64,000 bases of DNA. Source: Myxococcus dinghuensis (GTDB lineage Bacteria > Myxococcota > Myxococcia > Myxococcales > Myxococcaceae). The notes beneath the pieces are model-generated. The model was given only the letters and a program-made list of their open reading frames with translations. It was not told the origin of the DNA and did not search any database. Position numbers and translations under genes: made by a program. Location: contig NZ_JAKCFB010000045.1 of NCBI RefSeq assembly GCF_024198235.1, forward strand, positions 1-64,000. The letters are read 5' to 3'. Of this stretch, positions 26,656 through 34,665 are shown one piece after another. The number at the start of each line of letters is the position of its first letter. Positions within the stretch are counted from its first letter, which is position 1.

Positions 26656-27810
26656 ATGAAGCGCAAGGTCCACGGTCGCGGAAGCGGGTTGCTCACCTCC
26701 TGTCTGCTGGCCCTCGCCAGCCCTGGCGTCGTCCTGGCCCAGGGAGCCCAGGGCGCGCCGGCACCATGGGCTCCGGCGCGCGCGAACACCGCCGCGGGCG
26801 ACCAGGCCATGCCCTCCGAGGAGGAGATCCAACGGGCCCTGGTGAAGGCCCACCAGCAGTTCAGCGGGACGAAGGAAGGCAAGAACGCCGACTACATCCC
26901 CTACCTGGCCAAGGTGGACTCGAAGCTCTTCGGACTGGCTGTCGTCACCGTCGACGGGCGCGTATTCGTCGCGGGTGACGCCTCCAAGCCCTTCCCCATC
27001 GAATCCATCGCCAAGCCCTTCACGCTCGCGCGCCTCATGGAGGAAGTGGGGCCGAAGAAGGTGGAGGACACGATCGGCGTGGACGCCACGGGCCAGCCCT
27101 TCAACTCCATCATCGCCATCGAGATGGACGAGCAACACCGCGCCGGCAATCCACTGGTCAACGCGGGCGCCATCACCACCGTCAGCATGATTCCGGCCCA
27201 GACGCCGGAGGCCCGCTGGAAGAAGATCAGCGACAACCTCAACGACTTCTCGGGTGAGTCCCTCCAGGTCAACCAGGACGTCTACAAGTCGGAGACGGAG
27301 ACCAACACCCGAAACCAGTCCATCTCCGCCCTGCTGGAGTCCTACAAGGTGCTGGGCTCTCCGCGCGAGCAGGCCCTGGACCTGTACACGCGCCAGAGCT
27401 CCGTCAACGTGTCGACGCGGCAACTGGCCACCATGGGCGCCACGCTCGCCAACGGCGGCGTGAACCCCCTCACGGGCAAGCGCGTGGTCAGCCCGGACAC
27501 GGCCCGGCGCACGCTCGCGCTGATGGCGACCAACGGCCTCTACGAGAACACGGGCGAGTGGCTCTACCAGGCGGGCGTCCCCGCCAAGAGCGGCGTGGGC
27601 GGCGGCATCGTCGCCGTGGTCCCCGGCCGCTACGCCATCGCCGCGTTCTCACCGCCGCTCGACGAAGCGGGCAACAGCGTGCGCGCCCAGCGCTCCATCA
27701 CCCAGGTGGTGAACTCGCTCGGCGACAACCTCTACGCGGCGAAGCCCGAGACCCCGAGCCCCCGGGGCACCGGCGGCGCGGGCAAGCAGGAGCTGGAGAA
27801 GGAGCCCTGA
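26656..27810 (+). CDS. glsA: Exported glutaminase
   Basis: Serine-dependent beta-lactamase-fold glutaminase hydrolysing L-glutamine to glutamate and ammonia. Start at ATG 26656 with GGAGGAG 6 nt upstream. The catalytic Ser117-x-x-Lys120 lies in PIESIAKPF; other family stretches are NPLVNAGAI, LYTRQSSVNVS and VPAKSGVGGGI. The core is about 310 residues as expected. Unusual: a clear N-terminal signal peptide (LLTSCLLALASPGVVLA) with a short linker, so the enzyme acts in the periplasm or outside, whereas the E. coli enzymes are cytoplasmic. It is divergent from the decarboxylase and precedes a porin on the same strand. Confidence 0.95.
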   Translation: MKRKVHGRGSGLLTSCLLALASPGVVLAQGAQGAPAPWAPARANTAAGDQAMPSEEEIQRALVKAHQQFSGTKEGKNADYIPYLAKVDSKLFGLAVVTVDGRVFVAGDASKPFPIESIAKPFTLARLMEEVGPKKVEDTIGVDATGQPFNSIIAIEMDEQHRAGNPLVNAGAITTVSMIPAQTPEARWKKISDNLNDFSGESLQVNQDVYKSETETNTRNQSISALLESYKVLGSPREQALDLYTRQSSVNVSTRQLATMGATLANGGVNPLTGKRVVSPDTARRTLALMATNGLYENTGEWLYQAGVPAKSGVGGGIVAVVPGRYAIAAFSPPLDEAGNSVRAQRSITQVVNSLGDNLYAAKPETPSPRGTGGAGKQELEKEP

Positions 27811-28084
27811 CGTCGGCGCCGGGACCGTGGGCTCGACGACGTCCGTCCTCCACCCCGGACCCCGGTGACGCGCCCTCCGCGCCGGCACATCGCGGACCGG
27901 GACTCGCCGAGGCCCCCCTTCGGCCCGATGCGCATGTCGTCCAGCCGCCGAGCGGAGCCCGTCGCCGTCCGCTCCGCGATAGGCCGGGAGCCCCACGCTT
28001 GGCGACCCTCTCCCGCGTGCCCAGTCTGGCGCTCGCGGTCGTGCGGGACACTCTGCCCGGGGCCGCCCAGCGGGGGACGTGCGC

Positions 28085-29293
28085 ATGGGTTGGATGCGAG
28101 TGGCGGCCGTCATCGCCGGGATGGGCAGCGGCCTTCTCCTGCCCACCGTGGGCCACGCGGAGGACGACGACGAGAAGAAGGAGGGGGAGGACAAACCCGC
28201 GCTCGTCGGCGGCTATGACGAGAAGAACGGCTTCCACATCCAGTCCGAGGACGGCAACTACCTGCTCGGCATCGGGCTGCAGGCGGGCTACAAGATCGAG
28301 CCCGTCTTCCTCGACGGCAAGGCCGAGTCGCGCACCGCCTTCTCGTTCCTGCGCCCCATCATGCGGGGCAACATCTTCCGGCCGTGGATCCGCTTCTGGA
28401 CCTCGCTGGAGCTGGCGGACCCGCCCATCTACCTGCTCGACTCGTACGTGGAGCTCCAACCCGTGGACGCGGTGGGCGTGCGCGCGGGGCAGCAGTACAC
28501 GCCCCTGAGCCGGCACGAGTCCTGGGGACCGCAGCAGATCCTCTTCCCCGAGTTCGCCGCCATCGCGAACTACTACTGGACGGGCCGCGACAAGGGCGTG
28601 ACCCTCTTCGGCACCATGGAGCACCTGGAGTACTACGCGGGCATCTATGGGGGCTCGCCGCTGCGCACCAACCGCTCCGAGGCCGGCAAGTACCAGCTCA
28701 ACGCGCGCGCCACGTTCTTCCCCATGGGCAAGCCGGGCTACGGCGAGCTGCCGTACATCATGTCCGGCGACGAGGAGCCCCCTCCGCTCAACGTCTCCTT
28801 CACCCTGCAGGGCGCGGGCGGCGAGGTGGACCAGGTCGCCGAGAACTTCAACCCGGAGTCGGGCGTCTTCCAGATCCTCCGCGAGGGTGAGCACAAGTTC
28901 GTCACCGGCGGCGTGGACCTGTTCATCCAGGCGCGCCGCTTCAGCTTCTTCGGCGAGGCCTACCTCAGCCGCAACAACCCCATGAACGGCGCGCCGAACT
29001 TCACCAGCATCGGCGCGTGGTTCCAGGCCGACTACGTCTTCTACAGGAAGGTGCTGGACTTCGCCGTCCGGCTCAGCTTCCTGGACCCCAGCTTCGAGCT
29101 GTCCGACGACCTCCTGTACATCGTCGAGGGTCAGGTCGCCTGGTTCGTCAAGGCCCCCCACCTGGCGTTCAAGCTGCGCTACCAGCTCGCCCACCAGCAG
29201 CCGGCGAACGGGGCCAAGGAGGCAGGCGTCGTCATCCCCACGGACGTGGGCACCTCGCAGCTCATCACCCTCCAGCTCAACCTGGCCTTCTGA
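28085..29293 (+). CDS. Outer-membrane porin, phosphate-selective (OprO/P)-like
   Basis: Predicted 16-strand-type porin of 402 aa. I start at ATG 28085 (GGGGGA 7 nt upstream); a GTG two codons earlier is possible. Signal peptide VAAVIAGMGSGLLLPTVGHA is followed by an acidic stretch EDDDEKKEGED. Strand-rich sequence with many aromatic girdle residues (YKIEPVFL, WIRFWTSLEL, YYWTGRDKGV, FFGEAYLSRNN) ends in the terminal LQLNLAF, the phenylalanine that directs barrel insertion. Family members pass phosphate or other anions. Coming 274 bp after the exported glutaminase, it may admit glutamate or other small anions, which is inference. The gap holds no recognised gene. Confidence 0.85.
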   Translation: MGWMRVAAVIAGMGSGLLLPTVGHAEDDDEKKEGEDKPALVGGYDEKNGFHIQSEDGNYLLGIGLQAGYKIEPVFLDGKAESRTAFSFLRPIMRGNIFRPWIRFWTSLELADPPIYLLDSYVELQPVDAVGVRAGQQYTPLSRHESWGPQQILFPEFAAIANYYWTGRDKGVTLFGTMEHLEYYAGIYGGSPLRTNRSEAGKYQLNARATFFPMGKPGYGELPYIMSGDEEPPPLNVSFTLQGAGGEVDQVAENFNPESGVFQILREGEHKFVTGGVDLFIQARRFSFFGEAYLSRNNPMNGAPNFTSIGAWFQADYVFYRKVLDFAVRLSFLDPSFELSDDLLYIVEGQVAWFVKAPHLAFKLRYQLAHQQPANGAKEAGVVIPTDVGTSQLITLQLNLAF

Positions 29294-29387
29294 CGCCCCA
29301 CTCCGGGCGGCGACGGCGGGCGCTCGGGGTTACAAGCCCGCCGGCGCCCGGATGACGGTCCGGGGAGGCAAGGAGACATCGCGGCGC

Positions 29388-30437
29388 ATGAACCCCATCG
29401 ACCACGCGAACCTGGCGAGGCTGGACCTCAACCTGCTGGTGGCCTTCGACGCCCTGATGCGCGAGCAGCACGTCACCCGCGCGGCCCAGCGCATCGGCAT
29501 CGGGCAGCCGGCGATGAGCCACCACCTGGGGCGCCTGCGCGCGCTGCTGGGCGACGAGCTGTTCACCCGCAGCACCACGGGCATCACCCCCACGCCGCAG
29601 GCCCGCGCGCTCGCCGAGTCCGTGCGCGAGGCCCTGGCGCGCATCCAGTCCGTGCTCGTGGCCCATCGTCCGTTCGACCCGGCCACCGAGGAGCGCCACT
29701 TCCGGGTGGGCATCTCCGACGGCCTGGAGATCGCCCTCATCCCGCCCTTCCTCTCGCTCGTCGAGCACGAGGCCCCCGGCGTCACCGTCGCCCTGTCCCC
29801 GCTGAGCGAGGCCCAGGGGCCGGGCCTGCTGGACGACGGCGCGCTGGACCTGCTGGTGGGCCCGCCGCTGGACCACGCGCCCCACCACAAGCTGCGCCAG
29901 TTCTGCGCGGGCGGATACCTCTGCGTCTTCGACCCGGAGCACGTCCAGGTCGAGGGGTCCCTGCCGCTGCGGGACTTCCTCGCCCTGCCCCACGTGCGCG
30001 TGTCGCGCCGGGCGGACGCCAGCGACGCGGTGGACGACGCGTTGGCGAAGATGCGGCTGCGCCGCCGCGTGGCCGTGCAGACCGCGCACTCGCTCAGCGT
30101 CCCGCACCTCATCAAGGGCACGCGCCTGCTCGGCGTGTTGCCCCGCCGCGCCGCCCTCGCCAGCGCCCGGGGCTTCGGGCTCGCCGTCAGCCCGCCGCCC
30201 ATCCCCCTGGTCGCCAACAGCATCGTGATGCGGTGGCACGCCTCGCGCGACGCGGACGCCGCGCACCGCTGGCTGCGTGAGGCCATGTTCCGCGCCGCCG
30301 CCCTGAGCGGCGAGGAGGGCCTGGCCCCCAGGCCGCCTCCGGCCCGGCGCTCGCGTCAGAAGGTCGCGATGGGATTCACCGGAGAGCCGGTGCCGCCCTC
30401 CACCGCCAGGGGCGCCACGGTGAACAGGAAGTCGTAG
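29388..30437 (+). CDS. LysR-family transcriptional regulator
   Basis: Regulator of 349 aa. The N-terminal winged helix-turn-helix (about residues 8-68) reads LDLNLLVAFDALM, then VTRAAQRIGIGQPAMSHHLGRLR and FTRSTTGITPT. A periplasmic-binding-like effector domain follows (about 95-300). Start at ATG 29388 with AAGGAG 12 nt upstream; the ATG 12 codons earlier is less likely because the conserved block begins soon after the second. The C-terminus is about 40 residues longer than usual, Pro/Arg-rich, and overlaps the convergent cyclase gene by 82 bp. Candidate controller of the glutaminase-porin genes just upstream on the same strand. Confidence 0.93.
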   Translation: MNPIDHANLARLDLNLLVAFDALMREQHVTRAAQRIGIGQPAMSHHLGRLRALLGDELFTRSTTGITPTPQARALAESVREALARIQSVLVAHRPFDPATEERHFRVGISDGLEIALIPPFLSLVEHEAPGVTVALSPLSEAQGPGLLDDGALDLLVGPPLDHAPHHKLRQFCAGGYLCVFDPEHVQVEGSLPLRDFLALPHVRVSRRADASDAVDDALAKMRLRRRVAVQTAHSLSVPHLIKGTRLLGVLPRRAALASARGFGLAVSPPPIPLVANSIVMRWHASRDADAAHRWLREAMFRAAALSGEEGLAPRPPPARRSRQKVAMGFTGEPVPPSTARGATVNRKS

Positions 30438-31354
30438 CGGCGGCGCGCCGCCGTCGCCTTGGCCAGCGCCTCCAGGTCCGCGTTGTCGATGACGTGGACG
30501 CCGAGGGTGTTGATCAACAACACGTGGACCGGCACCACGACGCCCTCCACGCCCGAGGGCAACACGTCCAGGCCCACGTCCGTGGCGACGACGGACACGC
30601 CCCGCGCGGCGAACCACTCCACGCTCGACGCATGCAGGCCCGCGGAGCGCGAGGAGACGTCCCAGGGCCCCACCGCCGCGCGCCGGGCCCAGCGCCCCGT
30701 GCGCACGATGACCGCGTCACCGCTCGCCACCCGCACCTTCGTCTTCCGCTCCCAGGCCTCCAGGTCCGAGGCGTGGATGGGCGTCCCGGGCTCCAGGTAG
30801 GGCACGCCCTGGAAGGCCGCCATGTCGATGAACACCCCACGCGTCAGCAGGCCCTCCCGCAGCGCGAGGATGGACAACACCGAGCACCCCTTCGCCCCCA
30901 CCGTGTCCTGCGGGTGGCCGTTGTACGTCCGCCCCTCGTCGAAGATGTGGCAGAGCGCGTCCAGGTGCGTGTGCGACCACCCGTGGAACCCCACGGACCA
31001 GCGGTCCGCGCTGAACGTGGACGCGGGGGACTCGCCGGTGTGCAGCATCTCCAGCACGAAGGGCGAAGGCACGTCCGCCGCGGGGGCGGTCTCCACCGTG
31101 TGGGCCAGCGAGACGGACACGCCCTCGCGCACCCGCTTCAGGGCCTCGCGGCGCCGTGCGGGGGTGATGAGGTTGGCCGCGCCCAGCACGTCCTTCTCGC
31201 CCCAGCGCCCCCAGTTGCGGTGCTTCTCCTTCCACGCCTGGAGGTCGCGCGCCGTCGACCACCCCGCATCCGGTGCGGACGGAGGAGGCGTGGCCTCCGC
31301 GTTCGAAACGCCCAGCACCATTGCCACGACCCTGACCGCCTGGATGACTCGCAT
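30356..31354 (-). CDS. Exported cyclase-family (kynurenine formamidase-like) hydrolase
   Basis: Metal-dependent hydrolase of 332 aa from the cyclase/KynB superfamily. The metal-binding signature is seen as HGWSHTHLDALCH (form of HxGTHxDxPxH), with further family stretches VSLAHTVETAPA, GDAVIVRTG and VHVLLINTLGVHVIDN. Start at ATG 31354 with GAGGGAG upstream gives a signal sequence (VIQAVRVVAMVLGVSNAEA), so export is predicted. Members hydrolyse N-formylkynurenine or small cyclic amides; substrate here is unknown. Its last 82 bp overlap the 3' end of the convergent LysR gene. Confidence 0.9.
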   Translation of the reverse strand: MRVIQAVRVVAMVLGVSNAEATPPPSAPDAGWSTARDLQAWKEKHRNWGRWGEKDVLGAANLITPARRREALKRVREGVSVSLAHTVETAPAADVPSPFVLEMLHTGESPASTFSADRWSVGFHGWSHTHLDALCHIFDEGRTYNGHPQDTVGAKGCSVLSILALREGLLTRGVFIDMAAFQGVPYLEPGTPIHASDLEAWERKTKVRVASGDAVIVRTGRWARRAAVGPWDVSSRSAGLHASSVEWFAARGVSVVATDVGLDVLPSGVEGVVVPVHVLLINTLGVHVIDNADLEALAKATAARRRYDFLFTVAPLAVEGGTGSPVNPIATF

Positions 31355-31767
31355 TCGATGGAACTCCCTCACCACGTGGAGCCCCATCCCTACGAATCCC
31401 CCGCGACAGGGCCCAATCGAACCTGTCGATGAGCCTCATCGACGAAGACGACGCCCCCTCCTGTAGCGCCCGGCGCCACAGGAGGGCCGTTTCCCGTGAC
31501 GTTCCACGCTACAGCGCGAGCGCGTCCCCAGGAGCGCGCCAACGGCACGCGTGCTGCAGTCTCGTGGCTCGCCACACGGTCGCGATCAACCCACCACGGC
31601 CGTGCACTCCGTGTCGCATCAGGGGCAAGGGGGGCGGAGAGGGGGGACGCGGAGTCCGGCCAGCGCTCGTGCTGGTCCGGACTTCCGCGGGGTCATCCCC
31701 ATTCCAGGCAGGCAGGCAGATGGACGAGAGGGGCCGGTCGTCGCATCGACATGTTATCTTGAAGCTC
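31355..31767. promoter_or_regulatory. 413-bp divergent control region
   Basis: This gap separates the leftward cyclase gene and the rightward FHA/sigma-54 activator; no gene is supported in it. It contains a perfect 8-bp-arm palindrome GTCGATGA-GCC-TCATCGAC (31425-31443), about 70 bp before the cyclase start, and a strong hairpin with arms CCCTCCTGT (31456-31464) and ACAGGAGGG (31478-31486). A purine-rich GGGGGGCGGAGAGGGGGGA stretch lies near 31632-31650. No convincing -35/-10 pair was found. Confidence 0.5.
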
Positions 31768-33183
31768 ATGTCTTCTTCCGACCGGGCACGCGTGCCCCCT
31801 TCGCCTCCAGACGTGAAGAGTGACTCGCTCTGGAAGGTCGAGGCCCGGGAAGCCGGTGAGGAGCCCGCACACGTCACGCTGCCGTACGAGCACGGGCGCC
31901 GGTACGACACCTCCACCGTGCGCCGCTTCCGCCTGACGGTGGTGGAGGGCACCGGCAACGGCACCACGTGGGAGTCCACCGCGGACGTCTGCTCCGTGGG
32001 CTCGCATCCCCTCAACGACTTCGCGGTGGACGACTCCACCGTGTCGCGCTTCCACTGTGAGATCCGCATCGGCCCCCGAGGGCCGCAGGTGCGCGACCTG
32101 GACAGCCTCAACGGCGTCATCGTGGACGGCGTGCTGGTGGTGGAGGGCGTGCTGCGCAGCGGCAGCCTTCTGCGACTGGGCCGCGTGGTGCTGCGCTTCG
32201 ACTTCAGCGCGGAGAGCAACCGGCTGCCGGTGTCGGAGCACACGCGCTTCGGCACGCTGGTGGGTGCGTCCGTGGCCATGCGCGTGTGCTTCGCGATGAT
32301 GGAGCGCGCCGCGTCCCGCGACGTCACCGTGCTGCTGGAGGGCGAGACGGGCACCGGCAAGAGCCAGGCGGCCCAGGCCATCCACGATGCCAGCCGCCGC
32401 CGGGATGGCCCCTTCCTCGTGGTGGACTGCGGCGCCATCCCCGCCCACCTGCTGGAGAGCGAGCTGTTCGGCCACGAGAAAGGCGCCTTCACCGGCGCGC
32501 TCCAGCGGCGCGCGGGCGTCTTCGAGGAGGCGGTGGGTGGCACCGTGTTCCTCGACGAGATCGGCGAGCTGCCGGCCGAGCTCCAGCCCAAGCTGCTGCG
32601 CGTGCTGGAGAACCGGGAGATCCGCCGCGTGGGCAGCAACACGTACCAGCCCGTGGACGTGCGCCTGATGGCGGCCACGCACCGGGACCTGCGCGCGGAG
32701 GTGAACGCGGGGCGCTTCCGCTCGGACCTCTTCTTCCGGCTCGCGGTGCTGCGCATCGCCCTGCCCCCACTGCGCCAGCGGCCGGAGGACCTGCCGCTGC
32801 TCGTGGAGGGCATCCTCGCCTCGCTGGGCGCGGACGAGGCGCACATCGGCACGCTGCGCACCCCGGACTTCCAGGCGAGGCTGCGCCACGCCGCCTGGCC
32901 GGGCAACGTCCGCGAGCTGCGCAACTACCTGGAGCGCTGCCTCGTCTTCGAGGAGGCCGTGGACCTGTCGGAGGACGAGTCGCGCAGCGGCAACCCGCTG
33001 GAGGTGGACCCCAGCAGCCCCTACGCAGACCAGCGGCGGCGCGCGGTGGACGACTTCGAGCGGCGCTATCTGCGCGCCCTGCTGGAGAAGCACCAGGGCA
33101 AGGTCGCGCAGGCGGCCGTCACCGCGGGCATGGACCGCGTGCACCTGTACCGGCTCCTGCGACGTCACGGCATCAAGCCGTGA
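31768..33183 (+). CDS. FHA-domain sigma-54-dependent transcription activator
   Basis: Enhancer-binding protein of 471 aa that activates RNA polymerase with sigma-54. Order: FHA phosphothreonine-recognition domain (about 55-150; SVGSHPLNDFAVDD, TVSRFHCEI, LDSLNGVIVDG), AAA+ domain with Walker A GETGTGKS (192-199), sigma-54-contacting GAFTGA (239-244), Walker B TVFLDEIGE, and a C-terminal Fis-type helix-turn-helix (about 430-471; QAAVTAGMDRVHLYRLLRRHG). Start at ATG 31768; upstream codons lack conservation or signal. FHA-type activators are a myxobacterial speciality and are usually switched by Ser/Thr kinases; two such kinases are encoded convergently just downstream. Confidence 0.95.
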   Translation: MSSSDRARVPPSPPDVKSDSLWKVEAREAGEEPAHVTLPYEHGRRYDTSTVRRFRLTVVEGTGNGTTWESTADVCSVGSHPLNDFAVDDSTVSRFHCEIRIGPRGPQVRDLDSLNGVIVDGVLVVEGVLRSGSLLRLGRVVLRFDFSAESNRLPVSEHTRFGTLVGASVAMRVCFAMMERAASRDVTVLLEGETGTGKSQAAQAIHDASRRRDGPFLVVDCGAIPAHLLESELFGHEKGAFTGALQRRAGVFEEAVGGTVFLDEIGELPAELQPKLLRVLENREIRRVGSNTYQPVDVRLMAATHRDLRAEVNAGRFRSDLFFRLAVLRIALPPLRQRPEDLPLLVEGILASLGADEAHIGTLRTPDFQARLRHAAWPGNVRELRNYLERCLVFEEAVDLSEDESRSGNPLEVDPSSPYADQRRRAVDDFERRYLRALLEKHQGKVAQAAVTAGMDRVHLYRLLRRHGIKP

Positions 33184-33270
33184 GCCTCACCTCCGGCCCC
33201 CGCAGCCGAGCCCCCGAGCGACGGGGGTTCCGCGCGTCACGGCCTCAAGCCGTGAGCCTCACCTCCGGCC
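33163..33270. repeat. 36-bp direct repeat spanning two convergent gene ends
   Basis: The segments 33163-33198 and 33235-33270 are identical except for one base (CATCAAG versus CCTCAAG). The first contains the last codons and stop of the sigma-54 activator; the second contains the stop codon and final codons of the convergent kinase gene on the other strand. Between them lies a hairpin CCCCCG-AGCGA-CGGGGG (33211-33227) that could act as a weak two-way terminator. Confidence 0.85.
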
Positions 33271-34650
33271 GGTGACGCGGGACCAGATGGCGCCGCCTCC
33301 GGGCAGGGGCACCGACAGGAACCCCGCCTCGAGGTCGCGCAGCGCGGGCACCGTGGCGACGAGCCCCGGGGCCCCGCCGTCCGCCACCCAGCCGGGCACG
33401 TGCAGCAGGCTGCCGCCGCTCCCACCGCGCCCACCGCTCGCGGGGAGCCGGTCCACGTGGACGGTGATGGCCAGCTCCACGCGGGCGTCGTCGGCCCCCG
33501 CCTCCGCGCGCTCGACCAGCGCCAGCGCCGCCGCCAGCACGCGCTCCCGCACGGTGCGCTCGGAGCGCGCGTCGTCCGGCAGCGGGGCGAGCGCCATGAG
33601 GCAGCCGCTGCCTTCCATCCGGACCTCCAGCCCGGCCTCGCGCGCCACCGAGCCGGTGTGCTCCAGCAGCGCGTCCATCCGCGCGAGCGTGGAGGCATCG
33701 GGGGGATGGGACGCGCGCGCCTCGGCGTAGAGCGCCACCGCGTGCGCGTCCGCCCTCCGTGCTCGACCGCCCCCCACCGCGCGCCGCAGGTCGTCCAGCA
33801 GCACATCCACATCCGGGTAGCGCTCCTCGCGGCGCTTGGCCAGGCAGCGCAGCACGACGTCGTCGAGCGCGGCGGGCACGGGCGCGCGCTCGCTGGGCCT
33901 GGGCGCCGGCGCATGCAGGTGCTGCTCCTCCACCTCGTGGCGCGTGGCGCCCGGGAAGGGCGGCTGCCCCGTGACGAGCTGGAACAGGAGCACGCCCACC
34001 GCGTAGAGGTCCGTGCGCGCGTCCGGGGCCTCTCCGCGGATCTGCTCCGGCGCCATGGAGATGGGCGTGCCGAGCGCCACGCCCGTGTGCGTGAGCGAGG
34101 ACGCCCCCGGCGCATCCTGCGTGAGCCCCTTGGCGATGCCGAAGTCCACCAGCTTCACGACGAGCGCCTCGTCGTCGCGCTCCAGGCGCATCACGTTCTG
34201 CGCCTTGAGGTCGCGATGGACGACCCCCGCGGCGTGCGCGGCCCGCAGCGCCGCGCCCACCTGCTCGAGCAGCTCCAGCGCCTCGCCTGGCGCCAGGGGG
34301 CCCCGCGCGGCCAGCTCCGCCGCCAGGTCCCGCCCCTCCAACCACTCCATGGCGATGAAGGAGCGTCCGTCCGCGAGCGTGCCGTAGTCGAGCACGTCGA
34401 CGACGTTCGGGTGGCGCAGCCGCTGCAACGTGGCCGCCTCCCGCTGGAAGCGTCGCAGCGCGATGTCCCCCGACTCCGGGAGCACCTGGAGCACCTTCAG
34501 CGCCGCGACGCCCGTCCCCTGCGCATCCCGCGCGCGATACAGGGTGGAGACCGGGCCCCGGTAGTGGACGCGCTCCACCACCCAATGGCCCACCAGGGCC
34601 CCGGCCTTCAGCTCCTCACCGTAGAGCGACTCCACTCCACCCTGAATCAT
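33259..34650 (-). CDS. Soluble Ser/Thr protein kinase with extra C-terminal domain
   Basis: Hanks-type kinase of 463 aa without a membrane helix. Catalytic residues are present: Lys52, Glu71, HRD 145-147, Asn152, DFG 169-171, APEQ 200-203. The Gly-rich loop is degenerate (HYRGPVSTLYRA, a single Gly). Residues about 300-455 form a second domain with VRMEGSGCLMALAPLP, RVELAITVHVDRLP and a later WVADGGAPGLVATVPAL, which looks like an eroded class III nucleotide-cyclase-type fold. Last gene of a leftward run after the Cys-rich lipoprotein (15-bp gap) and convergent with the FHA activator, whose FHA domain is a plausible docking partner. Confidence 0.92.
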   Translation of the reverse strand: MIQGGVESLYGEELKAGALVGHWVVERVHYRGPVSTLYRARDAQGTGVAALKVLQVLPESGDIALRRFQREAATLQRLRHPNVVDVLDYGTLADGRSFIAMEWLEGRDLAAELAARGPLAPGEALELLEQVGAALRAAHAAGVVHRDLKAQNVMRLERDDEALVVKLVDFGIAKGLTQDAPGASSLTHTGVALGTPISMAPEQIRGEAPDARTDLYAVGVLLFQLVTGQPPFPGATRHEVEEQHLHAPAPRPSERAPVPAALDDVVLRCLAKRREERYPDVDVLLDDLRRAVGGGRARRADAHAVALYAEARASHPPDASTLARMDALLEHTGSVAREAGLEVRMEGSGCLMALAPLPDDARSERTVRERVLAAALALVERAEAGADDARVELAITVHVDRLPASGGRGGSGGSLLHVPGWVADGGAPGLVATVPALRDLEAGFLSVPLPGGGAIWSRVTGRR

Positions 34651-34665
34651 CGTCGAGCATCCCTG

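Noticed and set aside
23695-27423. A 1242-codon open frame opposite the glutaminase and out of frame with the decarboxylase
   Set aside because: It overlaps two well supported genes; the translation is low-complexity Arg/Gly/Ala and shows no domain.
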